Positions 26,464 through 36,100 of a stretch of 64,000 bases of DNA are shown one piece after another. Position 1 is the stretch's first letter, and each line of letters starts with the position of its first letter. The stretch is from CAJQQK01 sp965224225. Lineage in GTDB: Bacteria; Pseudomonadota; Alphaproteobacteria; Rhizobiales; Hyphomicrobiaceae. The notes beneath the pieces are model-generated. The model did not search any database. It saw only the letters and a program-made list of their open reading frames with translations, and was not told the origin of the DNA. Where the stretch lies: NCBI GenBank assembly GCA_965224225.1, contig CBDCZF010000020.1, positions 1 to 64,000 on the forward strand, written 5' to 3'. The translations under genes were made by a program, and so were the position numbers.

Positions 26464-27492
26464 ATGACAACTCAACCCAGCGCCGAACCGCTATTATCCA
26501 TCCGCAACCTGGGCGTGGTCTACGAAACCGCGCAAGGTCCGGTGCACGCCGTAACGGACGTCTCGTTCGATATTCAGAGCAACGAGGTGTTCGGGATCGC
26601 CGGCGAGTCGGGTTGCGGGAAATCAACGTTGATCCGCTCTTTGCTGCGGCTTCTGCCCGACAATGGCAGCGCCCATGCGCAGCGCTGCCATTACAAGGGG
26701 CGCGACTTAATGGCGATGACGGATGAGGCGTTCAGGCAAGACATCCTCTGGCAGGAAATCTCGCTTGTACCGCAGAGCGCCATGGCTTCATTCAATCCGG
26801 TTTACCGGGTCGGCGACCAGATCGTGGAGTCTATGCTGGCACACCGCAAGATGGGCAAAGCCGAAGCCCGCGAGCGTAGCACCGAGTTGTTCGATGTCGT
26901 CGGACTGGAGCCCGGTCTGCTGAACAGCTATCCGCACGAGTTTTCCGGCGGCATGCGCCAGCGCGCTATGATCGCCATGGCGCTCTCCCTCGACCCGGGC
27001 TTGATCATCATGGATGAGCCGACCACCGGCCTGGACGTTCTCGTGCAGGAGCGCATCCTGCGTCGCATCCGCGAAATTCGCGCCGAACTCAAGAGTTCGA
27101 TCATCCTGATCACGCATGACATAGCCGTTATCGCAGAGATGAGTGATCGCATTGCAATCATGTACGGCGGCGTCGTCATGGAACAGGCGAGTTCGATCTC
27201 GTTGTTCGAGGATGCACATCATCCCTACACACTGGGGCTACAGAACGCATTTCCATCGATCCAAAATATCGGCTCGGAGCTGATCTCAATTCCAGGCTCC
27301 CCGCCGACGCTCGTTGGCCCCGTTGAGGCCTGCTCTTTCGCACCTCGTTGTCCATTTGAGATCACTGGTTGCCAGGCAGACAACCCTCAGCCAACCGACG
27401 TCGGTGACGGGCACCTGGTCCGATGCCTCAGGACGTCGGATGTCGCCCAGATGCGTGAACTTGCCAGGGAGAAAGCAACGTGGCGATCCTAG
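26464..27492 (+). CDS. Peptide-type ABC transporter ATPase (DppD/OppD family)
   Basis: 342 residues from ATG 26464, 4 bases after the permease stop. Walker A is GESGCGKST, Q-loop VPQSAMASFNPV, signature FSGGMRQRAMIA, Walker B LIIMDEPTTGLDV and switch His in ITHDIAVIAEM. The C-terminal peptide-importer extension has Cys-rich SFAPRCPFEITGC, expected to bind an iron-sulfur cluster in this family. Its 3' end overlaps the next ATPase gene by 13 bases. Confidence 0.94.
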   Translation: MTTQPSAEPLLSIRNLGVVYETAQGPVHAVTDVSFDIQSNEVFGIAGESGCGKSTLIRSLLRLLPDNGSAHAQRCHYKGRDLMAMTDEAFRQDILWQEISLVPQSAMASFNPVYRVGDQIVESMLAHRKMGKAEARERSTELFDVVGLEPGLLNSYPHEFSGGMRQRAMIAMALSLDPGLIIMDEPTTGLDVLVQERILRRIREIRAELKSSIILITHDIAVIAEMSDRIAIMYGGVVMEQASSISLFEDAHHPYTLGLQNAFPSIQNIGSELISIPGSPPTLVGPVEACSFAPRCPFEITGCQADNPQPTDVGDGHLVRCLRTSDVAQMRELAREKATWRS

Positions 27493-28478
27493 AGCTCGTT
27501 CGCCTCAGTCGGCATTTCGAGATCCAGCCAGGCTTCGTCGATCGCGTCGTTCGCCGACGGCCGAGCAGTCAGATCAAGGCGGTCGAGGCCCTCACGGTTT
27601 CGGTTGCAGAAAACGAGATCCTTGGGATCGCCGGCGAGTCGGGCTGCGGAAAATCAACGACCTGTACGATGGTATCGGGCCTGCTGGAGCCGACCAGCGG
27701 TGACATCCGATACAAGGACAAGTCGATCCTCGGTCTCAAGGGCGAAGCACTCAGGAAGTTCCGCCGCAGCGTCCAGATGATCTTTCAGGATCCTTACGAG
27801 TCACTGAACCCCCGCTTTCGCATTGCAGACATCGTTGCTGAAGGTCCGCGCGCACTTCGCCTTTGGGACGGTGATGAAATCGACCGAAGAGTAAGGCAGA
27901 TTTTGACCGCGGTCGGTTTGAACCCCGAGAAATACGCGGAACGGTTCCCGCACGAGCTGAGTGGTGGCGAACGCCAGCGTGTTGGGATTGCCAGCGCACT
28001 CGTCATGGAACCGGAACTCGTCATTGCTGACGAACCGCTATCAATGCTCGATGTGTCGATCAGGGCTGGCATCCTCGATCTCATGAAGGAACAGCAGCAG
28101 GAACGCGGCTTTTCGAGCATTTACGTTTCACACGATCTGTCAATTCTCGGCAACGTTGCCGACCGCTTGCTGATCATGTACCTCGGTCAGGCCATGGAGG
28201 TCGGCCCGGCGACGGAGGTCATTCGCAATCCCAAGCACCCCTATACCAAGGCACTCATTGGCGCCGTTCCGATCCCCGATCCGCGATCCCGCCGGGCAAT
28301 CCCCAACATACGCGGAGACATCTCAAAGCCGATCGACCCGCCGCCCGGTTGCCGTTTTGCGCCGCGATGTCCTTACGCCGATGCCAGCTGCCGCGAGAAC
28401 TTCGTGGAGTTGAGCAGCGTCGATCCCAATCTTCATCAGGCGGCATGTCACAGACTGGATATGATCCCCGATGGTTGA
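27480..28478 (+). CDS. Peptide-type ABC transporter ATPase (DppF/OppF family)
   Basis: 332 residues from a GTG at 27480, overlapping the preceding ATPase. Walker A is GESGCGKST, Q-loop IFQDPYESLNPR, signature LSGGERQRVGIA, Walker B LVIADEPLSMLDV and switch His in VSHDLSILGN. The C-terminal Cys motif is CRFAPRCPYADASC. It completes the transporter heterodimer. Its stop overlaps the start of the FAD oxidase gene by 8 bases, so translation is probably coupled. Confidence 0.94.
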   Translation: MAILELVRLSRHFEIQPGFVDRVVRRRPSSQIKAVEALTVSVAENEILGIAGESGCGKSTTCTMVSGLLEPTSGDIRYKDKSILGLKGEALRKFRRSVQMIFQDPYESLNPRFRIADIVAEGPRALRLWDGDEIDRRVRQILTAVGLNPEKYAERFPHELSGGERQRVGIASALVMEPELVIADEPLSMLDVSIRAGILDLMKEQQQERGFSSIYVSHDLSILGNVADRLLIMYLGQAMEVGPATEVIRNPKHPYTKALIGAVPIPDPRSRRAIPNIRGDISKPIDPPPGCRFAPRCPYADASCRENFVELSSVDPNLHQAACHRLDMIPDG

Positions 28479-29574
28479 AGTTGACGTTGCAATCGTTGGC
28501 GGCGGCCTCCTTGGCTCCGCATTCGGCTGGGGACTGGCCCGTGCCGGTCAGCAATGCGTCGTGTTCGATGAGGGCGACAATGCCGTCCGCACCGCACGCG
28601 GCAACTTCGGCCTCGTCTGGGTGCAAAGCAAGGGTCTCGGCATGCCCGACTATGCCGCATGGTCATTGCGTTCAACTGACCTTTGGCCGGCGTTTGCCGA
28701 CGAGCTCCGCGAGCGTACGGGCATCGACCTGCACTATGTCCGCGGCGGTTATGACCTCGCCGCCGACGAGGCTGAACTTGAACAATCTGTTGGGCGACTG
28801 CGTCAGATTCAATCCGAGATGGGCAGTCGCGCCTACGACTACGAGATTCTCGATCATGCCGCCCTCAAAGCCGAGATGCCGAAAATCGGCAGCATTCCAG
28901 GGGCGACGTTTACGAAGCATGACGGCCACTGCAATCCGCTCCTGCTGTTGCGCGCCCTGCATCAGGACATGCAGGCTCAGGGCGTCATCTATAAACCCTC
29001 GTGCCCGGTTGCAGCAGTCGAGGCAAAGGCCGGCGGCTATCAACTCACTGACCGCGAAGGGCGACCGCTCGCCCGCGCTGACAAGGTGATCATAGCTGCT
29101 GGCCACGGTTCGCCACGGCTTACCAACGAACTCGGGATCGATCTGCCCATTCATCCCGATCAAGGACAGGTCCTGGTCACCGAGAAAGTCGAGCCCGTCA
29201 TGCCGCACGCCTCGTCCGGCGTCAGGCAGACTGACAACGGAAGCTTTCTGCTGGGCGCTTCCAGCAAGAACATCGGCATCGATACGCGCACCGACCTCGC
29301 GACATTGGCAACTATTGCCAAGCGCTGTATCAGGATCTTTCCGTTTCTCGGCGGCCTGCGCCTGCAGCGGGCCTGGGCCGCCTTGCGCGTGATGACGCCC
29401 GACGGGTTTCCCGTCTACCAGCAATCTGAAGACCACCCGGGCGTATTTTCGTTTGCCTGCCACAGCGGCGTGACCCTTGCGGCTTGCCACGCCTTGGAGG
29501 TCAGCCGGTGGATAATCGATGGCGCTATTCCAGCAGATTACGAGGTATTCCACCCGAGGCGGTTCGATGTTTAA
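28471..29574 (+). CDS. FAD-dependent amino-acid oxidase/dehydrogenase (DadA/ThiO type)
   Basis: 367 residues with the N-terminal dinucleotide motif VDVAIVGGGLLGSAFGWGLA, then DEGDNAVRTARGNFGLVWVQ. The second FAD region is KVIIAAGHGSPRLTNELG, and the C-terminus reads SFACHSGVTLAACHALEVSR. This is the DAO/glycine oxidase fold. It closes the transport operon by overlapping the last ATPase gene, so it probably oxidises the imported amino compound after the enolase-family enzyme acts. Membrane anchoring is not evident. Confidence 0.88.
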   Translation: MVEVDVAIVGGGLLGSAFGWGLARAGQQCVVFDEGDNAVRTARGNFGLVWVQSKGLGMPDYAAWSLRSTDLWPAFADELRERTGIDLHYVRGGYDLAADEAELEQSVGRLRQIQSEMGSRAYDYEILDHAALKAEMPKIGSIPGATFTKHDGHCNPLLLLRALHQDMQAQGVIYKPSCPVAAVEAKAGGYQLTDREGRPLARADKVIIAAGHGSPRLTNELGIDLPIHPDQGQVLVTEKVEPVMPHASSGVRQTDNGSFLLGASSKNIGIDTRTDLATLATIAKRCIRIFPFLGGLRLQRAWAALRVMTPDGFPVYQQSEDHPGVFSFACHSGVTLAACHALEVSRWIIDGAIPADYEVFHPRRFDV

Positions 29575-29677
29575 GCGCGCAGCTCGAGCCCCGATCGCCC
29601 GGCGCTCCAAGCGCGAGCACGCCTATCCAACCCATAACACTGGGAGAGGAGGATGTGTGGCTGACCTTGCGCGCCAG

Positions 29678-30425
29678 TCAGAAATTGGCGATGCCCGTAT
29701 AGAAGAAGTGACCGAGCCCGACCGTGAAGATCAGGCAGCCATAAAGCGTGTGCTCGAACCACGCCGCCCAGAACGACCGCGTCATCCAGTAACGATAAGC
29801 GATTATCGAACCGACGACCGCGGAGCCGCCAACCGCGATCCAGTTGTCGAAAATGATATGGGCAAAACCGAACAGCACGCCGTTGGTCAGCACGGCAAGC
29901 CACTTGTGATATCCGAACAGCGGCCCCGTAACGGTGGAAGAAGAACGTCCGATATACGAGTTCCTGCGGGATCACCGACAATAACGGATAGAGCACCAGG
30001 ACCGCGAGCCAGAGCATCGGTCGGTAGTACGGCATGCTCAAAAATACGTGCGGGTAGATCTCGATCGTTGCCAGCGTGATGGCGCCGCCCACGATCGCGA
30101 ATACCGTCGCGATCCAGACCAAGTGCCGCCAGGCGAAACCTTTGAGAAGTTCGCGGCGCACATGAAACGTGTCATCCCACAACAGATAGGCGACGAACCC
30201 GAACAACAGCGGCTGGAGAACGGCGATGAGCGGGACATGCAGATCATGGATGACCCAGCACAACAACAACGGTACGCCGATGAAGAACAGGCCGAGTTCC
30301 AACAGCAGCCAGAGGCGGCGCTCGAAGCGAGGGCTGAGCGTGGACGGCGGATGACCGAGCGAACCGCCAGCTAGCAGTTCATAACCATCCGCGTTACCCG
30401 GCAATTTGACATGGTGCAAAACCAT
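29678..30425 (-). pseudogene. CPBP family intramembrane protease, one frameshift
   Basis: A polytopic protein starting at ATG 30425 (MVLHHVKLPGN). Membrane spans include LGLFFIGVPLLLCWVI and LWLAVLVLYPLLSVI. The protease motifs are PQELVYRTFFFHRYG (E..xR) and VLFGFAHIIFDNWIA (His-containing second motif). They lie in different frames: an extra G in a GGGG run near 29925 breaks it. Repair gives RYGPLFGYHKWLAVLTNGVL and an end at 29678. It resembles CAAX-prenyl-protease-like CPBP proteins, whose substrates are mostly unknown. One of the few frame breaks right of 12.3 kb. Confidence 0.7.
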
Positions 30426-30553
30426 GACGCACGGCCCCTCAACTTGCAACACCAGGCCGCAACGCAAACACATACGCCGGACTGCCGATCGCACTTAATC
30501 GAAGAGCTTACCGACAAATGTTTGACAATGTGCCTATAAATCTTGCCGAAGCG

Positions 30554-31600
30554 TTACCGTGCCATGAGACCCGGCAGCATCCGGCGGCGCTTCAGATAGC
30601 GGCGCTCGATTTCGTGGGCGATGATTTCGGCGGAAACAATCGGCTCGTAGGTCCAGCTCTCCAATTGGTCGAGATGATCCGGCAACGCTCGCGTGGCGCC
30701 GTAGTGCATAAGGCTGTCGTGGAAGTTATCGAACTTGGCCGAGCCACCCGATGGAAAGAAGACGTAGATCGGCCGCCCGGTCGCGCAGACCTCGCCGGTC
30801 ATATTGACGGAATCAGCGGTAACGATGAACCAGTCGGCCCGGGCCAGGAAATCGGCATAGGGGTTTGGCCCGTCTGCCTCGCTGCGCCAGAGGATGCGCG
30901 GCGCACCACTGGTTGCCCGATCGACGGTTGCAATCAATTCGCCATGCGAGCGGCGCGACGCGGTGATCAGGAAACTGGCACCGAGCTCTGCAACGCTCTC
31001 GAGTGCGCCTGCCAGGCGCGCGTCATCTTCCGGCGTAAAGTGATAGGCCCGATTGCGCCCGCCGAGAATGAGGGCGACGTGCGGCTTCGGCAAGGCATCG
31101 ATTGCCGGTGCAGAATGGCGGCGCAGCGTTTCGAGATGCGGCAAGGTAAAGCCATGTGGCGAGATGACGGTCGAAATCACATTCGGGCCGCGCAACTTGT
31201 CGTGATCAGGCACCCAGATCAGGTCGGCCGTGTTTGCGCCCGAACGCGGGTCCTGCAGGACGACGGTAAAGCAGCCTGGCCCTGCCTTGCGGCGCAGCGC
31301 TTTGATATAGGGGATGCTCGCACGACCGACGGCAATCGCGACATCGGGCCAGGGTGGCGCGAATTGCGAGCCGCGGCTACCGAATCTCTCAAAAGGTGAA
31401 ACCGGGCCCCAGGGCGCCATCATTTTCCAGATGCCGCGCGGGGCGACGGTCCTGAGCATCGTATCGAGGCCCAGGGCATCGGCAATGCCCTTGGCCTGGG
31501 TCAGCATACCGGCCTTGCCGTCGGTGATCAGCCACCCCTTGGCACCATTCAGGCAGCCGTCCGCCTCCGGATCGTAGATGATGTTCTCGCTGGTCAGCAT
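30554..31600 (-). CDS. Mitochondrial fission ELM1 family protein
   Basis: 348 residues with GWLITDGKAGMLTQAKGIADA near the start, PWPDVAIAVGRASIPYIKAL, VPDHDKLRGPNV, ALILGGRNRAYHF, ASFLITASRRSHGELI and FIVTADSVNMTGEVCATGRP. These are the conserved blocks of the ELM1-like family found in alphaproteobacteria and plants. The fold looks like a GT-B glycosyltransferase, so an envelope role is possible. Function in bacteria is not established. Confidence 0.85.
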   Translation of the reverse strand: MLTSENIIYDPEADGCLNGAKGWLITDGKAGMLTQAKGIADALGLDTMLRTVAPRGIWKMMAPWGPVSPFERFGSRGSQFAPPWPDVAIAVGRASIPYIKALRRKAGPGCFTVVLQDPRSGANTADLIWVPDHDKLRGPNVISTVISPHGFTLPHLETLRRHSAPAIDALPKPHVALILGGRNRAYHFTPEDDARLAGALESVAELGASFLITASRRSHGELIATVDRATSGAPRILWRSEADGPNPYADFLARADWFIVTADSVNMTGEVCATGRPIYVFFPSGGSAKFDNFHDSLMHYGATRALPDHLDQLESWTYEPIVSAEIIAHEIERRYLKRRRMLPGLMAR

Positions 31601-31763
31601 GTCGCCATCAATGTGCAGTCAGATCGCCCGTGTCGATGCCGCCTGCCGCCGCATCACGACCACGGATCATTGTCCACGGCAATATTTCAGCGCGATCGCA
31701 TGACATCAGGTGTTCCTGATATGGTTGCTGCAAGCCAGTTCCACGAACCAAACGTGATCCACC

Positions 31764-32243
31764 ATGCCCCCTCGCCTCGATGCCATTGACCGGCGCATTC
31801 TGAAAGAACTGATGCATGACGGGCGGCTCACGAACGTCAATCTCGCCCAGCGTGCCGGCATTACGCCGCCGCCCTGCCTGCGCCGCGTCCGGGCACTGGA
31901 GGAAGCCGGCTATATAACCGGCTACCATGCCGCGGTTGACGCCAAGCGGATCGGCTTTCCCGTGACCGTGTTCGTCTCGGTCGCGCTGCACAATCAGGCG
32001 GACAGTGATCTGCGCGCATTCGAGAACGCCTGCCTGACGTGGCCGCTGGTGCGCGAGACCTACATGCTGTCGGGGGAAAGCGATTACCACCTGAAGTGTG
32101 TCGCCCCCGATCTCGAAACCTTCGAGGCCTTCCTGCGTAACGAGCTGGCAACGACCCCGAACGTTGCGAGCGTCAAGACGGCGATCGCGATCGGTACGGC
32201 GAAGCTGGAGCCCGGCGTGCCGATCGACGTCGCTTCTGGCTGA
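31764..32243 (+). CDS. Lrp/AsnC family transcriptional regulator
   Basis: 159 residues. The winged helix is LDAIDRRILKELMHDGRLTN then LAQRAGITPPPCLRRVRALE. The ligand-binding RAM domain follows (VFVSVALHNQADSDLRAFEN, YMLSGESDYHLKCVA). It is convergent with greA. It likely responds to an amino acid; the target is unknown. Confidence 0.92.
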   Translation: MPPRLDAIDRRILKELMHDGRLTNVNLAQRAGITPPPCLRRVRALEEAGYITGYHAAVDAKRIGFPVTVFVSVALHNQADSDLRAFENACLTWPLVRETYMLSGESDYHLKCVAPDLETFEAFLRNELATTPNVASVKTAIAIGTAKLEPGVPIDVASG

Positions 32244-32281
32244 TACCGGATCCGCACCGGGCCACCCTTGGCCGCCGGTGC

Positions 32282-32755
32282 CTATTTCCACAACACCTTG
32301 AGGATCTCGTAAGAGCGTACGCCCTTCGGTGTCGTCACCTCGATGCTGTCGCCTTCCTGCTTACTGATCAAGGCCCGCGCAATCGGCGAACTGATCGACA
32401 CCTTGCCGTGCTTCACGTCGGCTTCGAGATCACCAACCACTTTGTAGGTGACCTCCTCATCGGTGTCTTCATCGACGAGCTTGACGGTGGCACCGAACTT
32501 CACCGTGTCGCCCGAGAGCGACTTGGGGTCGACGACATCCGCACGGCTGAGTTTGTCCTCGAGATCTGCGACCCTGGCCTCGTTGAGGCCTTGCGCATCC
32601 TTGGCGGAATGGTATTCGGCATTTTCCGACAGGTCACCGTGTGCGCGCGCTTCGGCGATCGCCTGAATGATACGCGGGCGCTCTTCAGCCTTGAGACGCT
32701 GGAGTTCCTTCTCGAGCGCCTTGAAGCCCTCAACCGTCATCGGAACCCGTTCCAT
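32282..32755 (-). CDS. greA: Transcription elongation factor GreA
   Basis: 157 residues, the usual GreA length. The N-terminal coiled coil holds the acidic tip HGDLSENAEYHSAKDAQ, which reaches the polymerase active site to trigger cleavage of backtracked RNA. The C-terminal domain has SISSPIARALISKQEGD and ends YEILKVLWK. It is downstream of carB on the same strand, a common alphaproteobacterial order, with an inverted-repeat element between them. Confidence 0.97.
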   Translation of the reverse strand: MERVPMTVEGFKALEKELQRLKAEERPRIIQAIAEARAHGDLSENAEYHSAKDAQGLNEARVADLEDKLSRADVVDPKSLSGDTVKFGATVKLVDEDTDEEVTYKVVGDLEADVKHGKVSISSPIARALISKQEGDSIEVTTPKGVRSYEILKVLWK

Positions 32756-32871
32756 TCACTCATCTCCTGATCGGCCCCGCCCTCACGGGACCGTTACCTC
32801 TAACAATATGATCGAAAAGGGGAGTGCCCGCTTCCTATAGCGAGGCATTCACGGAGCGCATAGCGTCTAGC

Positions 32872-33143
32872 CTAGCCCGATCTATTCACCAGCACGTGGA
32901 TCTTCATCGCCTCAGGTGGTTCCATTCGGCAAGGAGAGTGGCGAAAAGCGTATGGGTTCATACGATTGAGACGCTCGACGCTGCCGATGGGCCACCTGAG
33001 GCGACCCGTAGGGCGGGTCCAAATGGCCAAAACGCGGCGTCGAACCGCTTGTCCGATGAACCACATCGATCTGCGCGTCTCTCCTTGCCTTTTGGCCATT
33101 TGGACTCCGTGAAGACCACGTGGTGGTGAATAGATCGGGCTAG
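32872..33143. mobile_element. MITE-like element with about 33-bp terminal inverted repeats
   Basis: Left end 32872-32906 and right end 33109-33143 are near-perfect inverted repeats, both starting CTAGCCCGATCTATTCACCA, with one substitution and one extra base. Internally there are further inverted pairs: GCCTCAGGTGG near 32909 with CCACCTGAGGC near 32992, and GTCCAAATGGCCAAAA near 33016 with its complement near 33090. There is no coding sequence. It separates carB from greA. Confidence 0.75.
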
Positions 33144-33163
33144 ACGTTGTTGGCCATCAGATG

Positions 33164-36100
33164 TCATAGCCCGTCATGCGATACCCTTGCAGCCTCGCTT
33201 GCATAGCTCTGTAGTGGGGCGACCTTGAGGATATCGGCCTTCAACGCGCGAATCGCTTTGGTAACCGCTACAGCGCCTGAAATTGTTGTACAATATGAAA
33301 TGTGGTGCAACAAGGCTGTGCGCCGGATGTCCTTGGAATCCGCCAGCGCCTTGGCCCCTTCCGTCGTATTGAAAACCAGCGCGATCTCGCCGTTTTTCAT
33401 CGCATCGACGATGTGCGGCCGGCCTTCGAGAACCTTGTTGACAACATCGCAGGCAATGCCGTTTTCCTCGAGGAACCGGCGCGTGCCCCGGGTCGCGACA
33501 ATCGCAAAGCCCATCTCGACGAGTTCGCGGACCGGTTCGAGTACGCGCACCTTGTCAGCGTCGCGCACCGAGACGAAAACGCGGCCCTCGAGCGGCAGGC
33601 TCTGGCCGGCGCCGATCTGGCTCTTGGCGAACGCCAGCGCAAAGTCTCGGTCGACGCCCATGACTTCACCCGTGGAGCGCATCTCGGGCCCGAGCACCGG
33701 GTCGACACCAGGGAACCTCGCAAACGGGAACACGGCCTCCTTGACAGCAATATGTTCGAGTACCTTCGGGGCCAGTTCGAATTCCGCAAGCTTGGCGCCG
33801 GCCATCACCTGCGCTGCAATGCCGGCAACCGGTGTGCCGATCACCTTGGCAACGAACGGTACCGTGCGGCTCGCCCGGGGATTGACCTCGATGATGTAGA
33901 CCGTGCCGTCCTTGATCGCGAATTGAATGTTCATCAGGCCGACCACCTGCAGCGCCTTGGCAAGTGCGCGTGCCTGCCGCTCGAGCTCCGCGATCACCTC
34001 GGGGCCCAGCGAGTGAGGCGGCAGGGAGCAGGCCGAGTCACCTGAGTGAATACCGGCTTCCTCGATGTGCTCCATGATGCCGGCGATGAACGTGTCGTTA
34101 CCATCCGACAGGCAGTCGACATCGACCTCGATCGCGTCCGTCAGATAGCGATCAATCAGCAGCGGGCGGTTATCGGAAACCACAAGTTCCGAGGGACGGT
34201 CGAGAGTCGCCGACAGGTTGGCGACATAACGGTCGATCTCGGCCCCGTCGTGGACGATTTCCATGGCCCGCCCGCCGAGCACATAGGACGGGCGGATGAC
34301 GACCGGATAGCCGATCCGGTCGGCTTCGATGCGCGCCTCTCCCGGCGAGCGTGCAATGCCGCTTTCAGGCTGCGTCAAACCCAGTTCGGCAATCAGCGCG
34401 TTGAAGCGATCGCGGTCCTCGGCAAGGTCGATGGCGTCGGGCGAGGTGCCGAGGATCGGGATATCGGCCGCAGCGAGGGCTGCGGCCAACTTGAGCGGCG
34501 TCTGGCCGCCGAACTGGACAATAACGCCCTTGACGGTACCGTTGGCCTGCTCCTGGCGGATGATCTCGATGACGTCTTCGTCGGTCAGCGGCTCGAAGTA
34601 AAGCCGGTCCGATGTGTCGTAGTCGGTCGACACCGTCTCCGGGTTGCAGTTGACCATGATGGTTTCGTAGCCGGCCTTGGTCAGCGAAAAGCAGGCGTGG
34701 CAGCAGCAGTAGTCGAACTCGATGCCCTGCCCGATCCGGTTCGGGCCGCCACCCAGAATGATGATCTTATCGCGATCGGTCGGCGCCGCTTCGGAGGCTG
34801 CGACATCGCCAAAACCAGTTTCGTAGGTCGAGTACATGTAGGCGGTCGAGGTCGCGAACTCGGCGGCACAGGTATCGATGCGCTTGTATGCCGGCACGAC
34901 ACCGAGTTGGCGGCGCTTGGCGGTTACGTCAGCGACATCCAGCTTGGCGAGAGCTGCGAGGCGGGCATCGGAAAAGCCCGCCGCCTTGAGCTTGCGAAAC
35001 AGTCCGGCATCATCGGGCAGCCCGTGTGCTGCGACCCGCTGCTCGAGGGCGATGATCCCCTGCAATTGATCGATGAACCAGCGGTCGTAGTGGCAGAACG
35101 CGCGCACCTGATCGGGATCGAAGCCGAAACGCAGGGCCTCGGCGACTTTGAGAATACGGTCGGGCGTCGGTTGGCTGAGTGCTGCACGTATAACGTTCTT
35201 GTCGTCGCCCTGTCCAAGCCCTTCGAGGGTGAAATCATCGAGCCCCGTCAGCCCCGTCTCCATCGAGCGCAGCGCCTTTTGCAGGCTTTCGGCAAACGTG
35301 CGCCCGATCGCCATCACTTCGCCGACGGACTTCATGGCCGTGGTCAGCGTCGGATCGGCGCCGGGAAACTTCTCGAACGCAAAGCGCGGAATCTTGGTCA
35401 CCACGTAATCGATGGTCGGCTCGAACGAGGCCGGCGTCTTGCCGCCGGTGATGTCGTTTTCAAGCTCATCCAGCGTGTAGCCGACGGCGAGGCGCGCTGC
35501 GACCTTGGCGATCGGGAAACCGGTTGCCTTCGAGGCGAGTGCGGAAGAGCGCGACACGCGCGGGTTCATTTCGATCACGACCAGGCGACCGTCGGCCGGA
35601 TTGACGGCGAACTGCACGTTGGAACCGCCGGTCTCGACCCCGATCTCGCGCAGCACCGCGATCGAGGCGTTGCGCATGATCTGGTATTCCTTGTCGGTCA
35701 AGGTGAGGGCCGGCGCGACCGTGATCGAATCGCCGGTGTGCACGCCCATCGCATCGACGTTCTCGATGGAACAGATGATGATGCAGTTGTCCGCCTTGTC
35801 GCGGACCACCTCCATCTCGTATTCCTTCCACCCAAGCACGCTTTCTTCGACGAGCACCTGCGTCGTCGGCGAGGCATCGAGACCGCGCTCGATGATCTCG
35901 ACGTATTCCTGCCGGTTATAGGCAACCCCGCCGCCGGTACCACCGAGCGTGAACGAGGGCCGGATGATCGCCGGCAGGCGGACATAGTCGAGCGCCTCGA
36001 GCGCCTCCGCCATGTTATGGGCAAGCCGCGAGCGCGGCGTCTCGAGGCCGATCTTCGCCATCGCTTCGCGGAACAACTGGCGGTCTTCCGCCTTGTCGAT

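Noticed and set aside
29575..29677. Continuation of the CPBP frame to 29571
   Set aside because: That frame is the shifted one after the extra G near 29925; the repaired protein stops at 29678.
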